Shown here piece by piece: positions 8,577-16,376 of a stretch of 64,000 bases of DNA (its first letter is position 1; every line of letters starts with the position of its first letter). The position numbers were made by a program, and so were the translations under genes. The DNA is taken from the NCBI RefSeq assembly GCF_007483665.1, contig NZ_ML660189.1, positions 210,440-274,439 of the forward strand. The letters run 5' to 3'. The notes under the pieces were generated by a model. The model ran no database searches, was not told where the DNA came from, and saw only the letters and a list, made by a program, of their open reading frames with translations. The stretch comes from Catellatospora sichuanensis (GTDB lineage: Bacteria > Actinomycetota > Actinomycetes > Mycobacteriales > Micromonosporaceae).

Positions 8577-9866
8577 ATGACCGAACCGGCCACGCTCACC
8601 ACGGCTGACCCCGCAACGCCCCCGCCCGCTCCGTTCGCCGAGCCGGAACGGCCGGTCACCGGCCGCTGGATCAGCCTGTTCGCGCTGGCCTGGCTGGGCA
8701 TCTGGATGGCCCAGCTGACCCCGGTGCAGCTGCTGCTGCCGCAACAGGTCGAGGCGCAGCTCAAGGCCACTGACTGGGTCGACAACGTGGTCGCCTTCGG
8801 CGTGGTGTCCGGCATCGCGGGCGCGTTCGCGCTGATCGCGTACCCGCTGACCGGCGCACTCTCGGACCGCACGGTGTCCCGGTTCGGCCGCCGCCGTCCG
8901 TGGATCGTCTTCGGCGCGCTGCTGTTCGCCGCCTCGCTGGTGGTGCTCGGCCTGCAGCACGACATCGTCGGCATCGGCGTGTGGTGGACGCTGACCCTGA
9001 TCGGCTTCTGCGTGCTCACCGCGGCGCTCACCGCCACCATCTCCGACCAGGTCCCGGTGGGCCAGCGTGGGTACGTCTCCGGCTGGATCTCCGCCCCGCA
9101 GGCGATCGGCACCATCCTCGGCATCGTGCTGGTCACCGCGCTGGCACTGAGCCACCTGATCGGCTACTCCCTGATGGCCGCGCTGCTCGTGCTGCTGGTG
9201 CTGCCGTTCGTGCTCGGCGTGCCCGACCAGGTGCTGCCGCGCACGGCCCGGCCGCCGTTCAGCTTCCGCGACCTGGCCGCCGGTTTCTGGATCAGCCCGC
9301 GGCGTTACCCCGACTTCGGCTGGACGCTGCTCAGCCGCATCCTGGTCAACGTCGGCAACGCGCTGGGCACCACCCTGCTGCTCTACTTCCTGATGTACCA
9401 CGTCAAGGTGGAGAAGGCCGAGGACGCGCTGCTCGTCCTCACGCTGATCTACATGTTCTTCGTGGTGCTGGCCGCGCTGTTCCTCGGCCGGCTGTCCGAC
9501 CGCATCGGCCGGCGCAAGGTCTTCGTTCTCGTCTCGTCGGGGTTGCAGGGCGTCGCCGCCGTGCTGCTGGCGTTCTTCCCGAACCTGACTGTGGCCACCA
9601 TCGGCGCGGGCCTGCTGGGCCTTGGCTACGGCTGCTTCCTGTCGGTGGACCAGGCGCTGGCCACCCAGGTGCTGCCGGACCCGGCGGCGCGCGGCAAGGA
9701 CCTCGGCATCATGAACATCGCCACCGCGGTGCCGCAGGCGATGGCCCCGCTGCTCGGCGCGTTCGTCGTCGCGCAGTTGGGCGGCTTCGGCCCGTTGTAC
9801 GTGGCGTCCGGTGTGATCTCCGTGCTTGGCGCGCTCGCCGTGCTGCCGGTGAAGGGAGTGCGCTGA
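8577..9866 (+). CDS. MFS transporter, probably sugar or glycoside importer
   Basis: A 429-residue polytopic protein with about 12 hydrophobic helices after a Pro/Thr-rich 25-residue leader. Motif A is seen in both halves (GALSDRTVSRFGRRRPW and GRLSDRIGRRK). The RRRPW variant is typical of sucrose/GPH-like carriers, which favours sugar uptake over drug export. It is the first gene of a tightly packed operon: its TGA shares one base with the ATG of the PLP enzyme (9866). That enzyme, a lactone oxidase and a GH1 glucosidase follow. Substrate is inferred from this context. A GAGGGA ribosome site precedes ATG 8577. Confidence 0.85.
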   Translation: MTEPATLTTADPATPPPAPFAEPERPVTGRWISLFALAWLGIWMAQLTPVQLLLPQQVEAQLKATDWVDNVVAFGVVSGIAGAFALIAYPLTGALSDRTVSRFGRRRPWIVFGALLFAASLVVLGLQHDIVGIGVWWTLTLIGFCVLTAALTATISDQVPVGQRGYVSGWISAPQAIGTILGIVLVTALALSHLIGYSLMAALLVLLVLPFVLGVPDQVLPRTARPPFSFRDLAAGFWISPRRYPDFGWTLLSRILVNVGNALGTTLLLYFLMYHVKVEKAEDALLVLTLIYMFFVVLAALFLGRLSDRIGRRKVFVLVSSGLQGVAAVLLAFFPNLTVATIGAGLLGLGYGCFLSVDQALATQVLPDPAARGKDLGIMNIATAVPQAMAPLLGAFVVAQLGGFGPLYVASGVISVLGALAVLPVKGVR

Positions 9867-11107
9867 TGACTCTGGCGCTGCAGGTGTCGCCGCCGACCAC
9901 GGCCCGGCCGTGGGAGGACGCCGACGCGTACTGGTCGGCGATGAACACGGCGACCGCGGCGCTGGATCCGGTGTTCGGCGCGGTGAACCTGGCCGCGCTG
10001 TCGTACAACGCGCACGACCTGGCCCGCCGCGCGAACGGCGTGCCGATCCGCATCGCCAGCAAGTCGGTGCGCTGCCGAGGCGTGCTCGACGCGGTGCTCG
10101 CGCTGCCCGGCTACCACGGCGTGCTGGCGTACACCCTGGCCGAGGCGCTGTGGCTGGCCGAGACGATCGACGACGTGGTCGTCGGTTACCCCAGCGCCGA
10201 CCGGGAGGCGATCGCGCGGCTTGCCGCCTCGCCCGAGCTGTCCCGCCGGGTCACGATCATGATCGACTCTGTGGACCACCTGGACCTCGTCGACTCCGTC
10301 GTCGCGCCGACCGCGCGGGCGGACATCCGGGTCGCCATCGAGCTGGACTCGTCGTTCAAGTCGCGGCTGCTCGGGCACATCGGGGTGTGGCGCTCGCCGG
10401 TGCACCGGGCCGAGCAGGCCCGCACCCTGGCCGAGGCGATAGTCGCCCGGCGCGGCTTCCGGCTGGTCGGCATGATGGGGTACGAAGCCCAGATCGCCGG
10501 ACTGGGCAACGCCCCGAAGGGCAGCCCGCTGCGCGGCGCCATGGTGCGCGCGTTGCAGCGTTCCTCGATGGCCGAGCTGCTGGAGCGCCGCGCGGCGGCC
10601 GTCGCGGCCGTGTCGGAGCTGGCCCCGCTGGAGTTCGTCAACGGCGGCGGCACCGGCAGCCTGGAGGTCACCGGCGCGGACGGCTCGGTGACCGAGGTGG
10701 CCGCCGGGTCGGGGCTGTTCGGCCCGCACCTGTTCGACAACTACGCCCACTTCAGCCCGGCGCCCGCCGCCGCGTTCGCGCTCCCGGTGGTACGCCGCCC
10801 CGCCCCGGACCGGGTCACCCTGCTCGGCGGCGGCTGGATCGCGTCCGGCCCGCCCGGCGTGGACCGGCTCCCGCAGATCGTGTGGCCGGCCGGGCTGAAG
10901 ATGGTGCCCCGCGAGATGGCCGGCGAGGTGCAGACTCCGGTACTGGGGGAGCCCGCGACCCGGCTGCGCCTGGGCGACCGCGTCTGGCTGCGGCACACCA
11001 AGGCGGGCGAGCTGTCCGAGCACGTCAACGAGCTTCACCTGATCGACGCAGACACGGTTGTCGGGGCTCTGCCCACGTACCGTGGTGAAGGAAAGGCATT
11101 CCTGTGA
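9866..11107 (+). CDS. PLP amino-acid deaminase/aldolase (alanine racemase fold)
   Basis: A 413-residue cytoplasmic protein of the fold-type III PLP enzymes. The N-terminal TIM-barrel contains the likely Schiff-base lysine in RIASKSVRC (about residue 56), IDSVDHL and MGYEAQ segments, and the phosphate-binding FVNGGGTGS. A C-terminal beta-domain has GGGWIASG and LRHTKAGELSEHVNE. This layout matches D-threonine aldolase/D-serine dehydratase-like proteins annotated as amino acid deaminase/aldolase. Stop and start overlaps on both sides (TGATG with the MFS gene, GTGA with the oxidase) indicate translational coupling. The substrate is unknown. Confidence 0.8.
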   Translation: MTLALQVSPPTTARPWEDADAYWSAMNTATAALDPVFGAVNLAALSYNAHDLARRANGVPIRIASKSVRCRGVLDAVLALPGYHGVLAYTLAEALWLAETIDDVVVGYPSADREAIARLAASPELSRRVTIMIDSVDHLDLVDSVVAPTARADIRVAIELDSSFKSRLLGHIGVWRSPVHRAEQARTLAEAIVARRGFRLVGMMGYEAQIAGLGNAPKGSPLRGAMVRALQRSSMAELLERRAAAVAAVSELAPLEFVNGGGTGSLEVTGADGSVTEVAAGSGLFGPHLFDNYAHFSPAPAAAFALPVVRRPAPDRVTLLGGGWIASGPPGVDRLPQIVWPAGLKMVPREMAGEVQTPVLGEPATRLRLGDRVWLRHTKAGELSEHVNELHLIDADTVVGALPTYRGEGKAFL

Positions 11108-12411
11108 GCAGCACCGTGTGGCGGAACTGGAGCCGGATCGAGAGCGTGACCCCGGCACGGGTGGCGTATCCCGGCAGTCCCGACGAGGTGGTGCAGGCGA
11201 TCGCCGCCGCGCGCGCCGACGGGCTGCGGGTCAAGCCGATCGGCGCGGGCCACAGCTTCACTGGCATCGCGGTCGCCCCGGGCGTGCAGCTCGACCTGCG
11301 TAACCTGCAGGGCGTGCTGGCCGTCGACGAGCAGCGCCACCGGGTGAAGCTCGCCGCGGGCACCCACCTCTACCGCCTGCCCGAGCTGCTCCAGCCGTAC
11401 GGCCTGGCGCTGCAGAACATGGGCGACATCGACGCGCAGACCATCGCGGGCGCGACCTCGACCGGCACGCACGGCACCGGGCACGCGTTCGGCGGCCTGG
11501 CCACGCAGATCGTCGCGCTGACCCTGGCCACCGCCGACGGCGGGATCCTGGAGATCTCCGAGAACGCCAACCCGGAGCTGCTCGACGCGGCCCGGCTGGG
11601 CCTGGGCGCGCTCGGGGTGCTGCTCGACATCACCGTGCAGTGCGTGCCCGCGTTCCAGCTGCAGGCGATCGAGAAGCCGGAGCCGCTGGCCGAGGTGCTG
11701 GCGCAGTGGGAGCAGCGGGCGCTGGGCGCGGACCACTTCGAGTTCTACTGGTTCCCGCACACGCAGACCGCGCTGACCAAGACGAACACCCGGCTGCCGA
11801 TGGACGCCCCGCGCAAGCCGCTGGGCGGCTTCCAACGGTGGATGGACGACGACTTCATGTCCAACACCGTCTTCAACTGGGTCTGCAACCTGGGCAAGGC
11901 CGCGCCTGCGCTGACCCCGCCGATCAACCGGCTGGCCCAGCGGCTCACCAACAACCGGGAGTTCACCGACGTGTCCACGTCGGTCTTCACCACCAAGCGC
12001 GAGGTGCGCTTCCGGGAGATGGAGTACGCCCTGCCGCGCGAAGAGGTGCCCGACGTGCTGCGCGCGCTGGACCGCCTGATCACGCAGAACGGCTGGCGCA
12101 TCTCGTTCCCGGTCGAGGTCCGCGTCGCCGCGCCGGACGACATCTGGCTGTCGACCGCGCACGGGCGCGAGACCGGGTACGTGGCGATCCACCGGTTCTT
12201 CAAGGAGGACCCGCACACCTACTTCCGCCTCGCCGAGCAGATCTTCCGGGCGCACGGCGGTCGGCCGCACTGGGGCAAGATGCACTACCAGGACGCGGCC
12301 ACGCTCGCGCCGACGTACCCCCGGTTCGGCGACTTCCTCGCGGTGCGCGACAAGCTCGACCCCGAGCGCGTCTTCGCCAACGACTACCTGGACCGGGTGC
12401 TGGGCGCGTGA
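11104..12411 (+). CDS. FAD-dependent sugar-lactone oxidase (D-arabinono-1,4-lactone oxidase type)
   Basis: A 435-residue VAO/PCMH-fold flavoenzyme. The PP-loop IGAGHSFTG places His50 where homologues attach FAD covalently. ATSTGTHGTG continues the FAD domain, and the C-terminal ALO domain ends in the family-typical HWGK (PHWGKMHYQD). The family oxidises aldonolactones or alditols with O2. GTG 11104 overlaps the previous stop as GTGA. It is coupled with the PLP enzyme and followed, after a 63-nt repeat spacer, by a GH1 glucosidase, which suggests sugar catabolism. No signal peptide is visible, so it is cytoplasmic. Confidence 0.88.
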   Translation: MSSTVWRNWSRIESVTPARVAYPGSPDEVVQAIAAARADGLRVKPIGAGHSFTGIAVAPGVQLDLRNLQGVLAVDEQRHRVKLAAGTHLYRLPELLQPYGLALQNMGDIDAQTIAGATSTGTHGTGHAFGGLATQIVALTLATADGGILEISENANPELLDAARLGLGALGVLLDITVQCVPAFQLQAIEKPEPLAEVLAQWEQRALGADHFEFYWFPHTQTALTKTNTRLPMDAPRKPLGGFQRWMDDDFMSNTVFNWVCNLGKAAPALTPPINRLAQRLTNNREFTDVSTSVFTTKREVRFREMEYALPREEVPDVLRALDRLITQNGWRISFPVEVRVAAPDDIWLSTAHGRETGYVAIHRFFKEDPHTYFRLAEQIFRAHGGRPHWGKMHYQDAATLAPTYPRFGDFLAVRDKLDPERVFANDYLDRVLGA

Positions 12412-12412
12412 G

Positions 12413-12475
12413 CGAGCGCAGCGAGCGAACCATGTCGCCGATCGACGCCGACGACGAGCGCAGCGAGGAGACGGC
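12413..12475 (+). repeat. GAGCGCAGCGAG spacer element between operon genes
   Basis: The gap holds CGAGCGCAGCGAGCGAACC followed by ATG, and a second GAGCGCAGCGAG directly before the glucosidase start. A near-identical block (19 of 22 bases or better) sits between ilvB and ilvN at 51341-51362. The spacer carries a short ORF from ATG 12432 that runs through the glucosidase start, so it may keep ribosomes moving between genes. Confidence 0.7.
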
Positions 12476-13864
12476 GTGCTGGATCCGGTGATCCCCAGGG
12501 ACTTCACGCTGGGCGTGGCCACGGCGGCGTACCAGATCGAGGGCGCGGTTGCCGAGGGCGGGCGCGGGGTGTCGGTTTGGGACACCTTCTGCGCCGAGCC
12601 CGGCCGGGTGCTCGGCGGCGACACCGGTGCGGTCGCGTGCGACCACTACCACCGCTACGAGCAGGACCTGGATCTGGTACGCGAACTCGGCGCCGACGCG
12701 TACCGCTTCTCCATCGCGTGGCCGCGCATCCAGCCCGACGGCACCGGACCGGCCGACCCGGACGGTGTGGCGTTCTACGACCGCCTCGTCGACGCGATGC
12801 TGGCCCGCGGCATCGAGCCGGTGGCCACCCTGTTCCACTGGGACACCCCGCAGGCCCTGGAGGACGCGGGCGGCTGGCTGTCCCGTGACACCGCCGCGCG
12901 CTTTGGTGAGTATGCCGCCCTGATGGGGGCACGTCTCGGCGACCGGGTCGGCAAGTGGATCACTATCAACGAGCCGCACTCGGTGACCCTGGCCGGCTAC
13001 GCCACCGGCGCGCACGCGCCGGGCCACACGCTGCTGTTCGACGCGCTGCCCGCGGCACACCACCAGTTGCTCGGCCACGGCCTCGCAGTGCAGGCGCTGC
13101 GCGCCGCCGGGGTGACGGGGCAGATCGGCATCACCAACGTGCACACGCCCGTGATGCCCGCCTCGGACCGGCCCGAGGACCAGCTCGCCGCGGCCCTGTA
13201 CGACCTCATCGCCAACCGGGTCTTCGAGGACCCGGTGCTGCTCGGCCGGTATCCGCAGGCCCCGGAGCCGTTCACGGAACTGTTCGACGCGTTCGGCGCG
13301 GTGCCCGCCGAGGACCTCGCGGTGATCTCGTCGCCGCTGGACTTCTACGGCGTCAACTACTACTACCCGAGCCGCGTCGGCATGGCGGACCCCGATGCGG
13401 CCACCGACCACACGCCCGAGGGCGACTTCGCCCGGGTCGGCGAGCTGCCGTTCGCCTTCGCGGAGATCGAGGGTGTGCCCCGGACCGGTTTCGGCTGGCC
13501 GGTCAGCCCGTCCGGGCTCGGCGACACCCTCGACGAACTGTCCGGACGCTACGGCGACCGGCTGCCGCCGGTGTACATCACCGAGGGCGGCGCCAGCTTC
13601 CCCGACGAGGTTGCCCCCGACGGCTCGGTGCCCGACCCGCAGCGCGTTGACTACCTGCGCGAGCACCTCGCGGTGGCGCTGTGCAAGCGTGCCGACGGGC
13701 TCGACCTGCGCGGCTACTTCGTGTGGAGCCTGCTCGACAACTTCGAGTGGGCGGCCGGCTACAGCCAGCGATTCGGGCTGGTGCACGTCGACTACCCGAC
13801 GCAGCGGCGTACGCCCAAGGAGTCCTTCCACTGGCTCGCGCGACGACTGCGCGACCGCACCTAG
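12476..13864 (+). CDS. GH1 family beta-glucosidase
   Basis: A 462-residue glycoside hydrolase family 1 enzyme with a single TIM barrel. The acid/base is Glu166 in TINEP and the nucleophile Glu370 in ITEGG. The sugar-binding segments FTLGVATAAYQIEG, FHWDTP and WSLLDNFEWAAGY are intact. It should hydrolyse beta-glucosides with retention of configuration. There is no signal peptide, so it acts on imported glycosides, consistent with the MFS carrier at the operon start. GTG 12476 has AGGAG 7-9 nt upstream. Its TAG is shared as CTAG with the convergent membrane-protein gene. Confidence 0.93.
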   Translation: MLDPVIPRDFTLGVATAAYQIEGAVAEGGRGVSVWDTFCAEPGRVLGGDTGAVACDHYHRYEQDLDLVRELGADAYRFSIAWPRIQPDGTGPADPDGVAFYDRLVDAMLARGIEPVATLFHWDTPQALEDAGGWLSRDTAARFGEYAALMGARLGDRVGKWITINEPHSVTLAGYATGAHAPGHTLLFDALPAAHHQLLGHGLAVQALRAAGVTGQIGITNVHTPVMPASDRPEDQLAAALYDLIANRVFEDPVLLGRYPQAPEPFTELFDAFGAVPAEDLAVISSPLDFYGVNYYYPSRVGMADPDAATDHTPEGDFARVGELPFAFAEIEGVPRTGFGWPVSPSGLGDTLDELSGRYGDRLPPVYITEGGASFPDEVAPDGSVPDPQRVDYLREHLAVALCKRADGLDLRGYFVWSLLDNFEWAAGYSQRFGLVHVDYPTQRRTPKESFHWLARRLRDRT

Positions 13865-14283
13865 TCGTCGGACTTGTCCTGCTTGCGCAGCTCCTCTTCG
13901 CGGCGGCGCAGGTCCATCTCCCACTTGCTCAGCAGCTCGCGGTCGGCGGCCTGGGTCTCCCGCTGCTCCTTGGCGAGCTTGCGCAGGAACTCCGGGTCGT
14001 CGTCGGGGGCGAGCCCCCGACCTGGACGCTGCTGCTCCGGGAAGCCGCTGCCCTGCCGCCACACCTTCGGGTCGGGCGTCCTCTCGCGGCCGACCACGAA
14101 CCAGGCGATGGCCCCGATCGGCGAGAACAGCAGGATGATCAGAACCCAGCCCCAGCGCGGCAGCGCGTTCAGCCGGTGCTCCTCCGCGGACAGGCAGCTG
14201 ATCAGCGCAGCCACGGTCAGCACGAGCTCGGCGAGGAAGATGAACAACCACAGGCGTCCCACGGCGTAGAGCGTAGACCTCAC
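13861..14283 (-). CDS. PLDc_N domain membrane protein
   Basis: A 140-residue protein with two transmembrane helices (LWLFIFLAELVLTVAALISC and WGWVLIILLFSPIGAIAWF). The second has the SPIGAIAWFVVGR signature of the phospholipase D nuclease N-terminal domain (PLDc_N), with no catalytic PLD domain. A charged coiled-coil-like tail follows (KLAKEQRETQAADRELLSKW). GTG 14283 is chosen because it overlaps the upstream stop as GTGA; the frame itself opens further upstream inside the neighbour. Last gene of a three-gene minus-strand operon with two DUF202 proteins. Function is unknown, possibly membrane stress. Confidence 0.75.
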   Translation of the reverse strand: MRSTLYAVGRLWLFIFLAELVLTVAALISCLSAEEHRLNALPRWGWVLIILLFSPIGAIAWFVVGRERTPDPKVWRQGSGFPEQQRPGRGLAPDDDPEFLRKLAKEQRETQAADRELLSKWEMDLRRREEELRKQDKSDD

Positions 14284-14588
14284 CAGAGGATGAGCAGTAC
14301 CCCCAACAGACCCGTCAGGACGCAGGAGAAGGTGACCGCGGCTATCGTGCGAGCCACCGCGACCGGATCCTGCCGATCCATCGCCCGGATCCGCCGCTGC
14401 GCGACCAGCAGCAATGCCAGCCAGCACAGCAGGGCCAGCGCGAGCGCCAGCGCGCCGACGTCGTCGAGCCCGCGCTCGAAAGCCAGCCGGAAAAGCAGCA
14501 GCGCGCAGGCCGTACCCGACAGCACGGTGCGCCGCCAGGCCAGCCGGGTGCGTTCGGCCTGCGCGCCGGGGTCGGGGGTGGTGTTCAC
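14280..14588 (-). CDS. DUF202 (YidH-like) small membrane protein
   Basis: A 102-residue protein. After a polar start it shows the DUF202 signature AERTRLAWRRT, then three hydrophobic helices separated by RRIRAMDR. DUF202 proteins are uncharacterised bacterial membrane proteins, often found in pairs. A second DUF202 gene lies 28 nt upstream and the PLDc_N gene overlaps its stop by 4 nt. ATG at 14588. Confidence 0.8.
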   Translation of the reverse strand: MNTTPDPGAQAERTRLAWRRTVLSGTACALLLFRLAFERGLDDVGALALALALLCWLALLLVAQRRIRAMDRQDPVAVARTIAAVTFSCVLTGLLGVLLILW

Positions 14589-14616
14589 GGCCGCGCGCCG
14601 TGGTCGGCCGGGCCGC

Positions 14617-14997
14617 TCACCGGCTGCGGAACCAGTCGACGAAGACCTCGGCCAGCAGGGCCAGTGACCCCAGCGCGACCACGATCGCGAGCACTGCGGG
14701 GAACCGCGACGGCGGCAGCGGCCGGCTGTTGCGCATGGCGATCTCGCAACGGATCCAGTGGTCGACGGCGCGCAGCGCGCAGCCCACGCCGAGCAGGATC
14801 AGCGCCACCCCGAGGATCTTCGTCATGTGCGGCACGGCCATCGGCGGCAGGAACTGGGCCACCACCAGCCCGCCGCCGATCATGGCCAGGCCGGTGCGAA
14901 TCCACGCGAGGAAGGTGCGCTCGTTCGCCAGCGAGAAGCGGTAGTCGGGAGTCTGCCCTGTTTCGTGAACTTCGCGCGGATCAAACCAGTTGCGCAC
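14617..14997 (-). CDS. DUF202 (YidH-like) membrane protein
   Basis: A 126-residue protein whose conserved core is DYRFSLANERTFLAWIRTGL, the YidH/DUF202 hallmark, followed by three hydrophobic helices. GTG 14997 starts VRNWFDPREVHETG. An AGGAAGG ribosome site lies about 12 nt upstream; a second in-frame GTG at 15009 is too close to that site. It is the first gene of the three-gene membrane-protein operon and is divergent from the acetyltransferase, only 30 nt apart, so promoters must overlap. Confidence 0.8.
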   Translation of the reverse strand: MRNWFDPREVHETGQTPDYRFSLANERTFLAWIRTGLAMIGGGLVVAQFLPPMAVPHMTKILGVALILLGVGCALRAVDHWIRCEIAMRNSRPLPPSRFPAVLAIVVALGSLALLAEVFVDWFRSR

Positions 14998-15027
14998 TCT
15001 AGCCAGCACCTTCCTAGTATCAAGGCG

Positions 15028-15834
15028 ATGACTTCTGAACTTGATGCCGACGTCCTGCTGAGGGCGTACGACGAGCAACTGCGCACCGAGATCCCCGACC
15101 CGCTGCCCGCCGGCATGGTCGTCGAATGGGACGGCCCGGTGGTCCGGATGAGCGGGCTCGACCGCGGCGGATTCGTCACCTACCGTGACGTCTCCCACCT
15201 GACCGGCCCCGAACTCGACGCGCTCATCGCGCGGCAGCGCGACTACTTCGCCGCCCGCGGCGAAGAGGTCGAGTGGAAGCTGCGCGGCCATGACCTGCCC
15301 GCCGACCTGCCGGATCGGCTGGTCGCGGCCGGGTTCAAGCCCGACGAGCTGGAGACGGTGATCATCGGCCTGGCCGCGCCGCTGGCGCAGGCCCCGGTAC
15401 TGCCGGACGGCGTGACGCTGCGCGAGGTCACCTCACACGCCGACCTGGAGCGGATCGCCGCCATGGAGGAGGCGGTCTGGCACGAGGACCGCAGTCACCT
15501 GGTGCGCGGCCTGGCCAAGGAGTTGGACGCCGACCCGCAGGGGCTGACCATCGTGGTCGCCGAGGCGGGTGGCGAGGTGGTCTGCGCCGGTTGGATCCGG
15601 TACGAGAAGGGCACCGACTTCGCGGGCCTGTGGGGCGGGTCGACGCTGGAGCAGTGGCGCGGTCGCGGCATCTACAAGGCGATGGTGGCGCACCGGGCGA
15701 TCCGCGCGGTGGCGCGCGGGTTCAAGTACCTGCAGGTGGATGCGTCTGATGACAGCCGCCCGATCCTGGAGCGGCTGGGCATGGTCGCGGTGACCACGAC
15801 GACGCCGTACATCTGGAGGCCGCTCGCGGCGTGA
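15028..15834 (+). CDS. GNAT family N-acetyltransferase
   Basis: A 268-residue protein. The C-terminal ~140 residues form a GNAT domain: a central strand IVVAEAGGEVVCAGWI, then the acetyl-CoA pyrophosphate loop EQWRGRGIYKAMV, then FKYLQVDASDDSRPILERLG. The N-terminal ~120 residues are not recognised and may be a substrate-recognition extension. The frame opens far upstream, but ATG 15028 is the first start outside the divergent DUF202 gene. The substrate is unknown. A palindromic element follows the stop. Confidence 0.8.
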   Translation: MTSELDADVLLRAYDEQLRTEIPDPLPAGMVVEWDGPVVRMSGLDRGGFVTYRDVSHLTGPELDALIARQRDYFAARGEEVEWKLRGHDLPADLPDRLVAAGFKPDELETVIIGLAAPLAQAPVLPDGVTLREVTSHADLERIAAMEEAVWHEDRSHLVRGLAKELDADPQGLTIVVAEAGGEVVCAGWIRYEKGTDFAGLWGGSTLEQWRGRGIYKAMVAHRAIRAVARGFKYLQVDASDDSRPILERLGMVAVTTTTPYIWRPLAA

Positions 15835-15861
15835 CCCCCGCTCGGCTGCGCCGGCTTTTGA

Positions 15862-15926
15862 ATAGACGGTGGCCTATTACATCGACTCTGATCCACGAAT
15901 TTTCGATGTGATAGGCCACCGTCTAT
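15862..15926. repeat. convergent-gap hairpin element, copy 1
   Basis: Inverted repeat 15862-15885 / 15903-15926 (24-nt arms, one mismatch) with a 17-nt loop. The arms read ATAGACGGTGGCCTATTACA and onward. It is the same element as at 33511 and 41685, but with GGT/ACC in place of GCT/AGC in the stem, a paired compensatory change. It lies between convergent genes. Confidence 0.85.
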
Positions 15927-15950
15927 GGAAAATGGGCGGTCGACGGGTGG

Positions 15951-16127
15951 TCAGTGGGTGGACGGGTTCCACAGGTCGCGGATCGTGTCGCGTACGCAGT
16001 CGTCGCGTAGGCGGCCGCATGTGCACAGGTGTTCGTCGGGCTCCTGTTGCCGGTGGTGTTCCGCCTCGGGGTCAAAGCCTGGATCAGTCGTGGGGCGGCC
16101 CGGCAGGGGTGCGGTTTGCGTGGTCAT
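15951..16127 (-). CDS. Cys-containing small protein, unknown function
   Basis: A 58-residue hydrophilic protein with the cluster HLCTCGRLRDDC near its C terminus, suggesting a metal or redox site with three cysteines. ATG 16127 is supported by an AGGAGG ribosome site 9 nt upstream; an overlapping ATG 5 nt upstream is followed at once by a stop. It stands alone between a palindromic repeat and the etfBA upstream region. I do not recognise the family. Confidence 0.55.
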   Translation of the reverse strand: MTTQTAPLPGRPTTDPGFDPEAEHHRQQEPDEHLCTCGRLRDDCVRDTIRDLWNPSTH

Positions 16128-16236
16128 GTCATGACACCTCCTGCTAGGCGTGACTTTACGGGATGGGCACCCTGGTGGGGTGACCTCTGTCACTATTGGC
16201 GGCCGTCCTGGCGGGTAGACGAGCAAGGGCAATAAA

Positions 16237-16250
16237 TTACTCGTCAGTAA
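16237..16250. promoter_or_regulatory. palindromic operator candidate upstream of etfBA
   Basis: TTACTCGTCAGTAA has perfect 5-bp arms around CGTC, in an AT-rich patch about 127 nt before etfB. Similar TTAC-type palindromes are bound by TetR-family regulators of lipid catabolism in actinobacteria. That would fit electron-transfer flavoprotein genes, but the regulator is not in this window. Confidence 0.4.
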
Positions 16251-16376
16251 CCTGCGGCGGGCTGGCAAAAGTGGCAACGTCCACAGCCGGTCGAACTTGA
16301 CCCGCGACGTGTCAGGCGACAGGCTCGCGGCGAGGGCATGAACGTCCGTTCAACTCAGGAGGGTCGTCAGAGCGCG

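Noticed and set aside
15862-15926. CRISPR repeat or transposon end
   Set aside because: Copies are single, kilobases apart, with no spacers, cas genes, transposase or target duplication.
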